Source of the DNA: Paraburkholderia piptadeniae
GTDB lineage: Bacteria > Pseudomonadota > Gammaproteobacteria > Burkholderiales > Burkholderiaceae
Assembly: GCF_900007165.1 (NCBI RefSeq)
Contig: NZ_CYGY02000018.1
Coordinates: 1-46,755, forward strand
Direction of reading: 5' to 3'
DNA length: 46,755 nt
Shown here: positions 17,900 to 26,854 of the stretch, piece by piece
Position numbering within the stretch: the first letter of the stretch is position 1
Layout: the number at the start of each line of letters is the position of its first letter
Notes under the pieces: model-generated
What the model saw: the letters and a program-made list of their open reading frames with translations, nothing else
Database searches by the model: none
What the model was told of the DNA's origin: nothing
Program-made: the position numbers and the translations under genes

Positions 17900-18369
17900 C
17901 GTTCAAGGTTCTCTTTGATGTCAAAGGTAGCGGTGACAGTGCCCGCGCTTGCGCCGATAGTGCTTTGCTGCACGTATTCCTGCTTGACGCGGGAAAATGA
18001 CAGGCCTACATGCTCGTAACAGTTGTCGCCAAAAATGATTGGCTCCACAGACGTGATAACCGCATCGCCCATGGTGATTTTCAAAAAATCGAGAGGTACT
18101 CCGCCAGCTTTGCGCATGGACAGTACAACTCTGGGAATGTGTCTGCCGGTCAGGCAGTAACGCATCAGGTTCGGACTTGCCCGATCAATCTGATGCACGA
18201 ACTCGAGATCGGCTATTGAGGCTTTGCCCGCTCCACCACCTGAGCCGGACATCATGCTCGACTGTTGAGAAATCTTCCATCGCCAGCTTGTTACTTCTAT
18301 CTCGCCACGATGCTCCATGTCCTGCGATTCACCGCCGATACCGTCGATCTTGACAAACATATCCGCCAT
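17896..18369 (-). CDS. hcp: T6SS tube protein Hcp (copy 2)
   Basis: 157 aa with the same hallmarks as copy 1: MADMFVKIDGIGGESQD, TSWRWKISQQSSMMSGSG and GGAGKASIADLEF. I chose ATG 18369, which has AAGGCGA upstream and gives exactly the same length as copy 1; an open frame running back to 18531 is non-coding. It is an orphan Hcp without other T6SS structural genes nearby, heading a three-gene operon with NTGA overlaps. Differences from copy 1 cluster in surface loops and the C-terminal half, as expected if each carries different cargo. Confidence 0.93.
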   Translation of the reverse strand: MADMFVKIDGIGGESQDMEHRGEIEVTSWRWKISQQSSMMSGSGGGAGKASIADLEFVHQIDRASPNLMRYCLTGRHIPRVVLSMRKAGGVPLDFLKITMGDAVITSVEPIIFGDNCYEHVGLSFSRVKQEYVQQSTIGASAGTVTATFDIKENLER

Positions 18370-18527
18370 GTTCACGTCGCCTTGCAAAAGGGATGGAACA
18401 TGGCTTGTAGCATATCCTGTTCGTGAAAATGTAAAGCGGTGTGAAATCGGGTGTTGTGATTTGTCGTGCATCGGGCCCTCCCGACTGGACAAGCGAGCGG
18501 GAGGTTCCCTCAACAGCCTACGGACCC

Positions 18528-19487
18528 TCACGCCGCATGCAACCCCCCACGCATCAACTGCCGCACACGCGACATATCCGCCTCGACGTGCCCCTGATGC
18601 TCGAACAGCTCAGCGAGCCAATCGACGAACGCACGCACGCGCGGCGACACGCGACGCCCTTTGACATAAGCAACGGACACAGGCATCGGCACCGGCTTCC
18701 ACTGCGGCAGCACTTCGCGCAGCAGCCCCTTTTCGAGCAGCGGCTGCGCCGCGATCCGCGCGGGCTGGATCAACCCGAGCCCTTGCAAGCCGCAAGTCAG
18801 ATACGCATGCTCGTCGCTGACCTTGATGAAGCCATTCACCTTCACGGTCAACGGACTCCCTCCGACGTCGAAGTCGAAATCGACGGCGCGGCCGTTGTGA
18901 GGCGACATGCAGTTCACCGCGACATGTCTCGACAGATCGTCGAGACTCTCCGGCATCCCATAGCGCTCCAGATACGCGGGGCTCGCGCACGTCACATGCT
19001 CCAGCGTGCCGAGTCGCCGCGCGGCTAGCCCTGAATCGGGCAACTCGCCCAATTGGATGCTGCAATCCACCGCCTCTCCGACGAGATCGACATTGCGATG
19101 GCTCACGCCGATCGCCAGATCGATGGCCGGATAGCGCTCGTGAAAATCGTCGAGCGCCGGCAAGACAATGGATGTCGCCACCGCGCCGGGCATTTCGACG
19201 CGCAGCCGTCCGCTCGGGTTGTCCTGCGTTTGACGCAAGCTTGCTTCCATCTCGTCGATATCGGCGAGAATCTGCGCGCAGCGTTCGTAATATGCCGCGC
19301 CCTCCGGCGTGAGGCTCAGACGCCGCGTCGTGCGCACGAGCAGCGCGGTGCCGAGCATTGCTTCCAGATTCTGCACAATCGTCGTCGCGGTCGCGCGGGG
19401 TATGTCGAGCGATTGCGCGGCGCGGGTAAAGCTATTGGTATCGACGATACGCATGAAGGTACGCATCGCCTGGATACGATCGATCAC
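18528..19487 (-). CDS. LysR-family transcriptional regulator
   Basis: 319 aa. An N-terminal winged helix-turn-helix (MRTFMRIVDTNSFTRAAQSL, then ATTIVQNLEAMLGTALLVRT) is followed by a periplasmic-binding-protein-like effector domain from about residue 95. It belongs to the large CrgA/AaeR-like group that often regulates divergent oxidoreductases or its own gene. No obvious target lies divergent to it; a repeat cluster is upstream. Ligand unknown. Confidence 0.92.
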   Translation of the reverse strand: MIDRIQAMRTFMRIVDTNSFTRAAQSLDIPRATATTIVQNLEAMLGTALLVRTTRRLSLTPEGAAYYERCAQILADIDEMEASLRQTQDNPSGRLRVEMPGAVATSIVLPALDDFHERYPAIDLAIGVSHRNVDLVGEAVDCSIQLGELPDSGLAARRLGTLEHVTCASPAYLERYGMPESLDDLSRHVAVNCMSPHNGRAVDFDFDVGGSPLTVKVNGFIKVSDEHAYLTCGLQGLGLIQPARIAAQPLLEKGLLREVLPQWKPVPMPVSVAYVKGRRVSPRVRAFVDWLAELFEHQGHVEADMSRVRQLMRGGLHAA

Positions 19488-19500
19488 GGAACTCTCCTGT

Positions 19501-19696
19501 GTCGACCAGAGTTAGTGCTTCAGCGCTTACTCTGGTCCCATGCAAAGCGGTCGACCAGAGTTGGCGCTTTAGCACTTACTCTGGTCCCATGCAAGGCGGT
19601 CGACCAGAGTTGGCGCTTTAGCTGTCGGCAGGAGTTAGTGCCTCAGCACTTACTCCAGCCCCACGCAGAGCGCACTACCCCGGTCCCATGCAAAGC
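19501..19696. repeat. Tandem 49-bp palindromic repeat cluster
   Basis: Units begin at 19501, 19550, 19599 (truncated after about 24 bp) and 19623 (divergent), and a partial tail ends near 19696. Each full unit contains a near-perfect hairpin from CCAGAGTTAGTGCTTC to the mirror half AGCGCTTACTCTGG, followed by TCCCATGC. The rest of the 390-bp space between the LysR gene and the alcohol dehydrogenase shows no gene. The hairpins could act as an attenuator or REP-like element. Short spurious frames run through them. Confidence 0.8.
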
Positions 19697-19877
19697 TCAA
19701 AAACGGGACATTCCACAACAAGACAAATCAGCAAGAAAAGCCACGGCATGCCCCGTCCCGTCGGGAAGGCGCGCCGGTACAGCAGATTCAAGAGCGATAC
19801 AACGCGGGAAGCAGGGACAGGCCGCCGTCCTGCGCGGCCCGGGTGGAAGGGGTAAAGCGGTTGGGTCCTGCTGCCCG

Positions 19878-20930
19878 TTACTTCCGGAGCGAATCGAGAT
19901 CGATGACGAAGCGGTATTTCACATCGCTCTTCAACATGCGCTCGTATGCTTCATTGATCTTCTGCATTGGAATCATCTCGATGTCCGAGGTGATGCCGTG
20001 CTTGCCGCAGAAGTCCAGCATTTCCTGCGTTTCGGCGATGCCGCCGATCAGCGATCCCGCGAGACGGCGGCGCTTCATGATCAGGTTGAACACTTGCGGC
20101 GACGGGTGATCGTGCTCCGGCGCACCCACCAGCGTCAGCGTGCCGTCACGCTTGAGCAGGTTGATGAACGGATTCAGATCGTGCTGCGCCGCGACCGTGT
20201 TCACGATCAGATCGAAGCTGTTCGCGTGCGCATCCATCTCCGCCTGGTTCTTCGAGATCACCACTTCGTCGGCGCCGAGGCGCTTCGCGTCGTCGATCTT
20301 CGACGGCGACGTCGTGAACAGCACGACGTGCGCGCCCATCGCATGCGCGAGCTTCACGCCCATGTGACCGAGGCCGCCCAGGCCGACGATGCCGACCTTC
20401 TTGCCCGGCCCCGCGCCCCACGTGCGCAGCGGCGAATACGTCGTGATGCCCGCGCACAGAAGCGGCGCGACGCCCGCGGGATCGAGGTTCTCCGGCACGC
20501 GCAGCACGAACGCCTCGTCGACGACGAGTTGCGTCGAATACCCGCCGTAAGTAACGGCGCCCGTCACGCGGTCCTGCCCGTTATACGTGCCGACGAAGCC
20601 GTTCTCGCAATACTGTTCGAGGCCTTCCTGGCAACTCGCGCAGGTACGGCACGAATCGACGAGACAGCCGACGCCGACCAGATCGCCGGCCTTGTACTTC
20701 GACACTTTCGGCCCAACTTTCGTCACTCGGCCGACGATCTCATGGCCGGGGACGACGGGGAACATCGTGTTCTTCCATTCGTTGCGAGCCTGATGCAGAT
20801 CCGAATGGCAGACGCCGCAAAACAGGACTTCGATATGCACATCGTGTTCGCGCAACTCGCGACGCTGAAATTCGAACGGCGCGAGTTTCGATTGCGCGTC
20901 GGTTGCGGCGTAAGCGTGGGTCGTGGTCAT
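19878..20930 (-). CDS. Zn-dependent NADP alcohol dehydrogenase (YahK/CAD type)
   Basis: 350 aa MDR-family enzyme. Catalytic zinc ligands are Cys41 (GVCHSDLH), His63-Glu64 (PGHE) and a later Cys (PLLCAGITTYSP). Structural zinc ligands are Cys94, Cys97, Cys100 and Cys108. The cofactor fold is VGIVGLGGLGHMGVKLA, and LFTTSPSK after beta 2 favours NADPH. The family reduces a broad range of aldehydes. ATG 20930 was chosen, with GGAG about 6 nt upstream, and it gives the normal family N-terminus; the frame extending to 21248 is non-coding. It is divergent from an AraC-type regulator, a common pairing. Confidence 0.92.
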   Translation of the reverse strand: MTTTHAYAATDAQSKLAPFEFQRRELREHDVHIEVLFCGVCHSDLHQARNEWKNTMFPVVPGHEIVGRVTKVGPKVSKYKAGDLVGVGCLVDSCRTCASCQEGLEQYCENGFVGTYNGQDRVTGAVTYGGYSTQLVVDEAFVLRVPENLDPAGVAPLLCAGITTYSPLRTWGAGPGKKVGIVGLGGLGHMGVKLAHAMGAHVVLFTTSPSKIDDAKRLGADEVVISKNQAEMDAHANSFDLIVNTVAAQHDLNPFINLLKRDGTLTLVGAPEHDHPSPQVFNLIMKRRRLAGSLIGGIAETQEMLDFCGKHGITSDIEMIPMQKINEAYERMLKSDVKYRFVIDLDSLRK

Positions 20931-21293
20931 GAAAGCTCCAATTCTGGTGATGCAATTCAGCGAGGCGTCACGCGCGTTGAAAACGCGCGGCGGGCGAATC
21001 TGTCGTGCGCCGAGGCACGCGGGAGTCCGTTGGAATATCCGTCCGATGAACGGGAAGGCGGCGGTGCGCGCTTCGCTTGCCTCGTGCGAGAGGCGATAGA
21101 CGGCGGTGGTCGCGGACAGAAAGCGGGCTTTGCGACAGGGTTCCCATGGTAGGGATCGCACGCGCCCCAGGGAATACCTGAAGGTCTTGAAGACTTGCCT
21201 ATTTCTCCTGGTGCCGTTCGCGGTAGGCCATTTAATGCTAGATTTCAAGCCATATTCTATGGCGCATCATGTACGCGTCGAACGGATTTAATC
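20931..21293. promoter_or_regulatory. Divergent promoter region, alcohol dehydrogenase/AraC regulator
   Basis: 363 bp with no gene. It separates the alcohol dehydrogenase from the AraC-type regulator. AT-richer stretches near 21233-21256 probably hold the regulator's promoter. No operator can be named by eye. Confidence 0.4.
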
Positions 21294-22280
21294 ATGTCGG
21301 ACACAAAATTTTCAAATACCGCGCTCGCGCAACGCACACCGCAGCAGCGCATGGTCGAACTATTGCGCACGCTCGCGCCGAACGAGGGCATGACGGACGC
21401 GCCGCTCGAAGGCGTCAAGTTCCTGCGCGCGAATCATCCGATGCCGCGCCGGCCCGTCATGTACGAGCCGAGCATCGTGATCGTCTGCCAGGGCAGAAAG
21501 CGCGGCTATCTCGGCGGCCACTCGTACATCTACGATGCGCAGCAATACCTGGTGCTCTCGGTGCCGCTGCCGTTCGAATGCGAGACGGAAGCGAGCATCG
21601 AAGAGCCGTTCCTCGGCATTTCGATTCGCGTCGACCTGACGATGGTCGCGGAACTTCTGATGCTGCTGAACGAAACGCATGGCGCCGTCGACAGCGAGCC
21701 GCGCGGCATCTACTCGACGCCGCTCGACCAGCCGTTGAGCGATGCCGTGCTGCGTCTGCTGGAAGCGCTGGTGTCGCCGTTCGATGCGCGGATTCTCGCG
21801 CCGTCGATCGTGCGCGAAATCTGCTACCGCGTGCTGACGGGCGTGCAGGGCGATGCGATCCGCGCGGCGCTCACGCATCAGCATCACTTTGGGCGCATCG
21901 CGAAGGCGCTGCGCCGAATTCACACCGAGTACGACGGCGCGCTGGATGTCGAGACGCTCGCGCGCGAGTCCGGCATGAGCCTCGCCGTGTTTCATGCGCA
22001 GTTCAAGAACGTCACGTCGACTTCGCCGATGCAGTACGTGAAGACGACACGTCTGCATCATGCGCGCCTGCTGATGGTGCAGGATGGGCTCAACGCGAGC
22101 GCGGCGGCTGCGCGCGTCGGTTACGAGAGCGCGTCGCAGTTCAGCCGCGAGTTCAAGCGGCTGTTCGGCCTCAGTCCCGTCGACGAAGTGAAGCGCATGC
22201 GCGGCACGCTGGACCCGGCCATTTCGGCGCCGCCGCAGCGGCCCGCCGCGCCCGTGCGCAAGTATGTGACGACGAACTGA
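21294..22280 (+). CDS. AraC-family regulator with AraC_N domain
   Basis: 328 aa. The N-terminal half is a cupin-like AraC_N domain (MYEPSIVIVCQGRKRGYLGG, YLVLSVPLPFECE). The C-terminal 100 residues or so carry two helix-turn-helix motifs (DVETLARESGMSLAVFHAQF and AAAARVGYESASQFSREFKR). ATG 21294 starts the family-typical MSDTKFS; a frame from 21195 is upstream noise. Members of this group often activate a divergent alcohol dehydrogenase or aldo-keto reductase gene in response to aldehydes, which fits here. Confidence 0.9.
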   Translation: MSDTKFSNTALAQRTPQQRMVELLRTLAPNEGMTDAPLEGVKFLRANHPMPRRPVMYEPSIVIVCQGRKRGYLGGHSYIYDAQQYLVLSVPLPFECETEASIEEPFLGISIRVDLTMVAELLMLLNETHGAVDSEPRGIYSTPLDQPLSDAVLRLLEALVSPFDARILAPSIVREICYRVLTGVQGDAIRAALTHQHHFGRIAKALRRIHTEYDGALDVETLARESGMSLAVFHAQFKNVTSTSPMQYVKTTRLHHARLLMVQDGLNASAAAARVGYESASQFSREFKRLFGLSPVDEVKRMRGTLDPAISAPPQRPAAPVRKYVTTN

Positions 22281-22313
22281 AGCGTTGCGACCGGCTGCGC
22301 TGTGGCCGCGCGG

Positions 22314-22706
22314 TCACGCGCGGTCGTGGCAGCAGACGCAGAGCTTGTTGCCGTCGGCGTCGCGAAAGTACGCGCCGTAGTAGTTCGCGTGATACTCGGG
22401 GCGCAGTCCGGGCGGCCCTTCGCAGATGGCGCCGTGCGCGAGCGCCGTCGCGTGCATGCGATCGACGGTCGGCCGATCCGGTGCCAGCAGCGCGACCATA
22501 TGGCCGTTGCCCGCGACGGCCGGCTGCCCGTCGAACGGCCTGCCGACCAGAAAGAGCGGCCGCGCGACGCCGGGTGTCATCCATCCTGCCCACGGCCTGT
22601 CGTCCTCGCGAAACTTCGGCACGAGGCCCAGTTCGCGCAATACAGCCGAATAGAACGCATACGCGCGCTCGAAATCGTTGACGCCGATGAACACGTGGGA
22701 AAGCAT
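22314..22706 (-). CDS. VOC (glyoxalase/dioxygenase-fold) family protein
   Basis: 130 aa with one vicinal-oxygen-chelate fold: LSHVFIGVNDFERAYAFYSA at the N-terminus and YYGAYFRDADGNKLCVCCH at the C-terminus, carrying the usual His and Asp metal-binding positions. ATG 22706 follows an AAAGGAGCC ribosome binding site. Substrate unknown; such single-domain proteins include glyoxalases and antibiotic-binding proteins. Confidence 0.85.
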   Translation of the reverse strand: MLSHVFIGVNDFERAYAFYSAVLRELGLVPKFREDDRPWAGWMTPGVARPLFLVGRPFDGQPAVAGNGHMVALLAPDRPTVDRMHATALAHGAICEGPPGLRPEYHANYYGAYFRDADGNKLCVCCHDRA

Positions 22707-22867
22707 CGAAAGCGGCTCCTTTCGGATCGAAACCCATCCAGGCCCATCCAAACCCGTCAGGCAGGTAACGCCGATACCAGCATGACTGCTGATCTGGCTA
22801 CGCGTGCGCAGCGTGACTACGATGGTCGTGCCGTCAACCAGATAACCCCGACGCGGAGCCTGACATC

Positions 22868-23182
22868 ATGAAGCGTTTTCACATTGCACTGGCCGTTGCG
22901 AACCTCGACGAATCGATTGCCGACTATAGCCGCCGGCTCGGCCAGCCACCTTCGGCCGTGGTGCCGGGACAGTACGCGATGTGGCGCACCGATCTGCTCA
23001 ACTTCTCGATCAACGAAAAGCCCGAAAAAGCAGGGCAATTGCGCCACGTCGGCTTCGAGGACGACTCGGCGGAAGGCTATTCGAGCAGCGTCGATGTGAA
23101 CGGGCTCGAATGGGAGTTGTTTTCAGCGGCGGAGCAGGATCGCCGCATCGTCAGCGCATACGGCGTTCCCGCGCGTAGCTGA
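22868..23182 (+). CDS. Small VOC-family protein
   Basis: 104 aa with the N-terminal signature FHIALAVANLDESIADYSRR and later LRHVGFEDD and NGLEWELFSA. It keeps His and Glu at likely metal positions but is short for the family. It is divergent from the 22314-22706 VOC gene and convergent with the diguanylate cyclase. Function unknown. Confidence 0.83.
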   Translation: MKRFHIALAVANLDESIADYSRRLGQPPSAVVPGQYAMWRTDLLNFSINEKPEKAGQLRHVGFEDDSAEGYSSSVDVNGLEWELFSAAEQDRRIVSAYGVPARS

Positions 23183-23208
23183 GCGCGCAACCGGGCAACC
23201 CACGCCGC

Positions 23209-24675
23209 TCAGTTGCTGCCCGTTTCCTGCGATGTGTAGTGAGCGCGCTTTTCCTCGTACATCAGCAGATCGGCGCGCTGCACGCCTTCTTCGATCCGCT
23301 CGCCGCGCTGCACCGTCGCGGCGCCCATCGAAAAGCTGATCGGCGAGCCCGGATAGAACTGGTTGTTCAGATCGACCAGCTGACGGATCGTGTCGATCAT
23401 CGCCGCGCCACCGCGCTCGTCGGTGCCGGGCAGCAGGATCGCGAACTCGTCGCCGCCGATGCGCGCCGCGTTGAACGGCGTTTCCATCGCCTTCGCGAGC
23501 ACTTCGCCGGCGCGGCGCAGCAGCGCGTCGCCGGCGGCATGGCCCAGCTGGTCGTTGACGCGTTTCAGGCCATTGAGGTCGGCCATGATGACCGTCACCG
23601 GGAACGGACCCTTGCGCTCCAGTCGGTTCAATTCGTCGACGTAGAACGAACGGTTGCGCAGTTTCGTCAGCACGTCGTGCTTGCCGAGAAACTCCAGGTA
23701 CGCCTCGGCCTTCTTGCGCGCGGTGATATCGGTCAGCGCGACGAGCACGAGGTCCCACGTGCGCTCGTGGCCCGGCAGCACTGAGAATTGCAGGTGCACG
23801 TGCACCTCGTTTGCTTCGAGCGAATAGTTGAGCACTTCGCGCTGTTGAAAGAGCTTGCCGTCCCACAGATCGATCAACTGCTCGCGGAAGTGCGGGCGCA
23901 TGTCGTCGCGGAACACTTCGGGCAGGCGGGACAGCAGCGTTCGCTTGTCAGGCGCGGCAAACATCTCCAGCGTGTGCCGGTTCACGTCGATCACGTGAAT
24001 CTCGGCCATGCAGCGCTCGACGAATTCGGGGTGGACATCGGTGAACGTGCGGAAATCGGTGATGCCGGCGGCGCGCGCTTCGTCGAGCAGGCGCTTGACC
24101 GTGCTGAAATCCTCGACCCACAGCGACACGGGCGAATGCTCGAACAGCCCGCGCACGTGCTGTTCGGCGGCCGTCACGCGATGGCGCGCGTTTTCCAGCT
24201 CCGTGATGTCCTCCGTCGACACCAGCACGCGATCCCAGCGTTCTTCATGTCCCGGCAGGATCTTGCCCTTCAGCAGTATGTCGAGACGCCGCCCGCCGAG
24301 CGTGTAGTTGACGGTCTGGCTCGTGAAGTGCGGCTGGCCGGACCAAAGCTGGCACAGCTCTTCGAGGTGCGTCTTCAGCATGTCGTCGCGGAAGACGGTG
24401 GAAAGGTTGTCCGTCAGCGAGCTGAAATCGGCGGCTTCGAACAGCGACAGCGTCTTCTGGTTCACCTTGATCACGCGGATGCGGCTCGCGCATTCGGCGA
24501 CGCGCCGCACGTCCTCGCCGATGTGCGCGCGCAGATCGGTCACGCCCTGCTCGCGCCACGCCTCGAACAGTGCCTTCACGCCGCTGAAGTCCTCTAGCCA
24601 CAGCGCGACGGGGGCGAGATCGAACATTTCGGAGTCGTCGTCGGCTGTGCTGCGCGGGCTGGAGGAGTTGGGCAT
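23209..24675 (-). CDS. Diguanylate cyclase with tandem PAS-like domains
   Basis: 488 aa, soluble, with no membrane segment. Two paralogous PAS-like sensor domains (about 18-160 and 178-320) share words such as LWLEDFS/LWVEDFS, VFRDDM and LPGHE, indicating an internal duplication. A GGDEF domain follows (about 325-480) with the intact active site RIGGDEFAILLPG, GGDEF at 407-411. It should make c-di-GMP from two GTP. No RxxD inhibitory site is visible at the usual place just upstream. Signals for the PAS domains are unknown. The gene stands alone. Confidence 0.94.
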   Translation of the reverse strand: MPNSSSPRSTADDDSEMFDLAPVALWLEDFSGVKALFEAWREQGVTDLRAHIGEDVRRVAECASRIRVIKVNQKTLSLFEAADFSSLTDNLSTVFRDDMLKTHLEELCQLWSGQPHFTSQTVNYTLGGRRLDILLKGKILPGHEERWDRVLVSTEDITELENARHRVTAAEQHVRGLFEHSPVSLWVEDFSTVKRLLDEARAAGITDFRTFTDVHPEFVERCMAEIHVIDVNRHTLEMFAAPDKRTLLSRLPEVFRDDMRPHFREQLIDLWDGKLFQQREVLNYSLEANEVHVHLQFSVLPGHERTWDLVLVALTDITARKKAEAYLEFLGKHDVLTKLRNRSFYVDELNRLERKGPFPVTVIMADLNGLKRVNDQLGHAAGDALLRRAGEVLAKAMETPFNAARIGGDEFAILLPGTDERGGAAMIDTIRQLVDLNNQFYPGSPISFSMGAATVQRGERIEEGVQRADLLMYEEKRAHYTSQETGSN

Positions 24676-24830
24676 GACGGGTCCAGAATCGAAAGTGTCG
24701 CTATTCTACGGTGCCAAATTTCGATGCCCGGCGAAAAGAGCGGGCATACGGCGTTGGAATGGATGAGCGCACCGCATACGGGATAACGGCAGAGGGCGGC
24801 GAATCTACAGTCGCCGCCGTCGCGTGCCGA

Positions 24831-26039
24831 TCAGGCGAGATGCGCCGCGAGCGCCGGAAAATCGTCGCGGTAAAGCGTGACGAGCCGCGCGGCGGTCTGA
24901 TCGAGCCGATTCTGTTCAACCGATAAAGCGTCGTTCACGTCGTCGGCCAGTCTGCTCACGCTGACGGCCTTCGGCGAATCCGCGTCCTCCCATGTTTCGG
25001 CGAAGGCAGTCTGCTTGCAGGGCCGCGCGAGGTCGTCGTCATGCAGCAGATTGATGCGCGGCCGCGCAAACGCCATCGCGACGATCCGCCCATGCAGACT
25101 GCTGCCGAGATACGCGCGGCTGTGTGCGATCAGCGCGCAGATGTCCCAGATATTCAGCGAATCGAACACGTGGACACGCGCACCGTGCATGCGCGCGGCC
25201 GTACGCTCGAAGCACGACAGATCGTCGTGCCACGGCGCCGCGCCGGCACGAAAGAACACGATGGCAAGGCCGTGCGTTTGCGCGACGCGGTCCAGTTGCG
25301 CGGCGATTTGAGCGAGCGTCGCATCGTCGCCGAAATCGGCGCTGAACTGCACGGCGAGATAGCCGTCGGGCGCCGCTGCGCGTATCCGTTCGATGGCGGG
25401 CGTCGACGCGCGCTCGCGGATCGTATTGCCGAACAGGTCCGCCACCATGACGGCGCAATCGGGCACGAGCCGCGCGTCGACGCCGGACCGCGCGAGCCAT
25501 GCCTGCGTGCGCGCATCGCGCACGGTGACGTCGTCGGCGGCGGCGAGCTTCGCGAGCACTTCGCCGCGCAGCGCGTCGTCGCGGCCGCTCAAGCCCACGC
25601 CGCCGATCGCATGAAAGAGCACGCGCGCGGCCGAGGGCAGCGTTTCCTTCGACCACACATACGGTGCATGCGCCTGCGTGCCGAGCACGCGATGCGCCCA
25701 TGCAAGGCGATCGTGCGGATGCGACGCGATGAGCCGTTGCGCGTCGTCGGGCGATTGCAGCATCACGGCGGCTTCCCATGCGTCGCACGTGAGGATTTCT
25801 CCGCCGACGTGGATCAGATCGACCGCACGTTCGTGCATCTGCACAAGCGCTTCGACCCGATGGCCGCCATGCGCGCGCAGATCGCGGGCCGCGAGTCCCG
25901 CGAAGCGCACGCCGCGCTCCTCCAGCATGCTCGCGACGACGTGCGGAAACAGCATGTCGCCCAGATTGTGCCGGTCGAATGCGCCGAACAGTACGACGGG
26001 TAATGGCTTGCGCGTCGAGCCGTCATTTGACTTTCGCAT
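24831..26039 (-). CDS. Polysaccharide pyruvyl transferase family protein
   Basis: 402 aa. The N-terminal VVLFGAFDRHNLGDMLFPHV and the C-terminal YLGSSLHGRIVAMAFARPRI (with the conserved SxHG pair) are signatures of the polysaccharide pyruvyl transferase family, which adds ketal pyruvate to surface sugars or, in some members, modifies other substrates. There are no glycosyltransferases next to it, so the acceptor is unknown. No signal peptide; cytoplasmic. Confidence 0.83.
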   Translation of the reverse strand: MRKSNDGSTRKPLPVVLFGAFDRHNLGDMLFPHVVASMLEERGVRFAGLAARDLRAHGGHRVEALVQMHERAVDLIHVGGEILTCDAWEAAVMLQSPDDAQRLIASHPHDRLAWAHRVLGTQAHAPYVWSKETLPSAARVLFHAIGGVGLSGRDDALRGEVLAKLAAADDVTVRDARTQAWLARSGVDARLVPDCAVMVADLFGNTIRERASTPAIERIRAAAPDGYLAVQFSADFGDDATLAQIAAQLDRVAQTHGLAIVFFRAGAAPWHDDLSCFERTAARMHGARVHVFDSLNIWDICALIAHSRAYLGSSLHGRIVAMAFARPRINLLHDDDLARPCKQTAFAETWEDADSPKAVSVSRLADDVNDALSVEQNRLDQTAARLVTLYRDDFPALAAHLA

Positions 26040-26319
26040 TGCGATGCCCTACGAATCGATTTAACCGGTCGTCGGTTTATCGGTGCAAATGATCATACGA
26101 GTCACCGGAATCTGTACGGAGGGTACACGCAATTCGCGCATTGGCCACGTGAACGCGCATCGCGGCACAGCATGCGAACGGCACGCGCAATACGAGGAAC
26201 ACGTGTTTTCCGGCGAAGCCATTAGAAGCGCTTCGCCGTGAAAGCGGGCGACGATCTGTCGGCGGCGCACCGGCATCCCGGTGTGCCTCTTCGTGCCTGA
26301 AAAGAACAGGGGCAGCGTC

Positions 26320-26520
26320 ATGTTCACTTACGTCATCGTGGTGGCCATCTCGGCCTTCATTCCCTATGTTGCGACACCCGCCGCCGAAGCCGGCGTCAAC
26401 GCGATCGTCTCCCATCACGACGATACGGAATCGGGCGGCGCGAACGCGCCCGCGCAGATGCAAACGCTCGTCGCGCAAGACGGCGCGGTTGCCAGCGCTG
26501 CGCCCAGGAATGCGCATTGA
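26320..26520 (+). CDS. Small hydrophobic-start protein, possibly exported
   Basis: 66 aa starting FTYVIVVAISAFIPYVA, an uncleaved anchor or signal-like helix, then an Ala/Gln-rich polar tail (ESGGANAPAQMQTLVAQDG). GGGGCAG precedes the ATG by about 6 nt. I recognise no family. It may be a small membrane or periplasmic protein. The flanking 26040-26319 and 26521-26854 stretches show no gene. Confidence 0.5.
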   Translation: MFTYVIVVAISAFIPYVATPAAEAGVNAIVSHHDDTESGGANAPAQMQTLVAQDGAVASAAPRNAH

Positions 26521-26854
26521 CAGCACACCCACGCCACACGTCGCATTACTCGATTGAGTCGAGGCGAGTCGGAACAAGGCGAAATGGGTTGGCTCCGATA
26601 GCGGGCCACAGCCTCTATTTGCCTTCGATCCGACGCGTCTTTTCGCGGCGCGCCACGCTCCCATATGGCCGCGCGGACCCTCTGCTGAAGAGAGTTTTGT
26701 CGCGCTGTACCATCGGCGTCGATGATCGAAACGACGTTGATGGGTGATTGTGCGCGCATCGGTATCGCGCTCTCCGCTTGCCCATTGTTTTCCTGTCGAT
26801 CCACCCGCCGCATCGGCGGCGCAATGTGTCACCACCGAAAAGGAGCGAAGTTCA

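Noticed and set aside
19501..19696. Possible CRISPR array
   Set aside because: Adjacent palindromic units repeat at 49 bp without unique spacers, and no cas gene is present.
19053..21152. 699-codon plus-strand open frame across the LysR gene, repeats and alcohol dehydrogenase
   Set aside because: It spans two genes on the other strand and the repeat cluster, with no plausible protein content or ribosome binding site.
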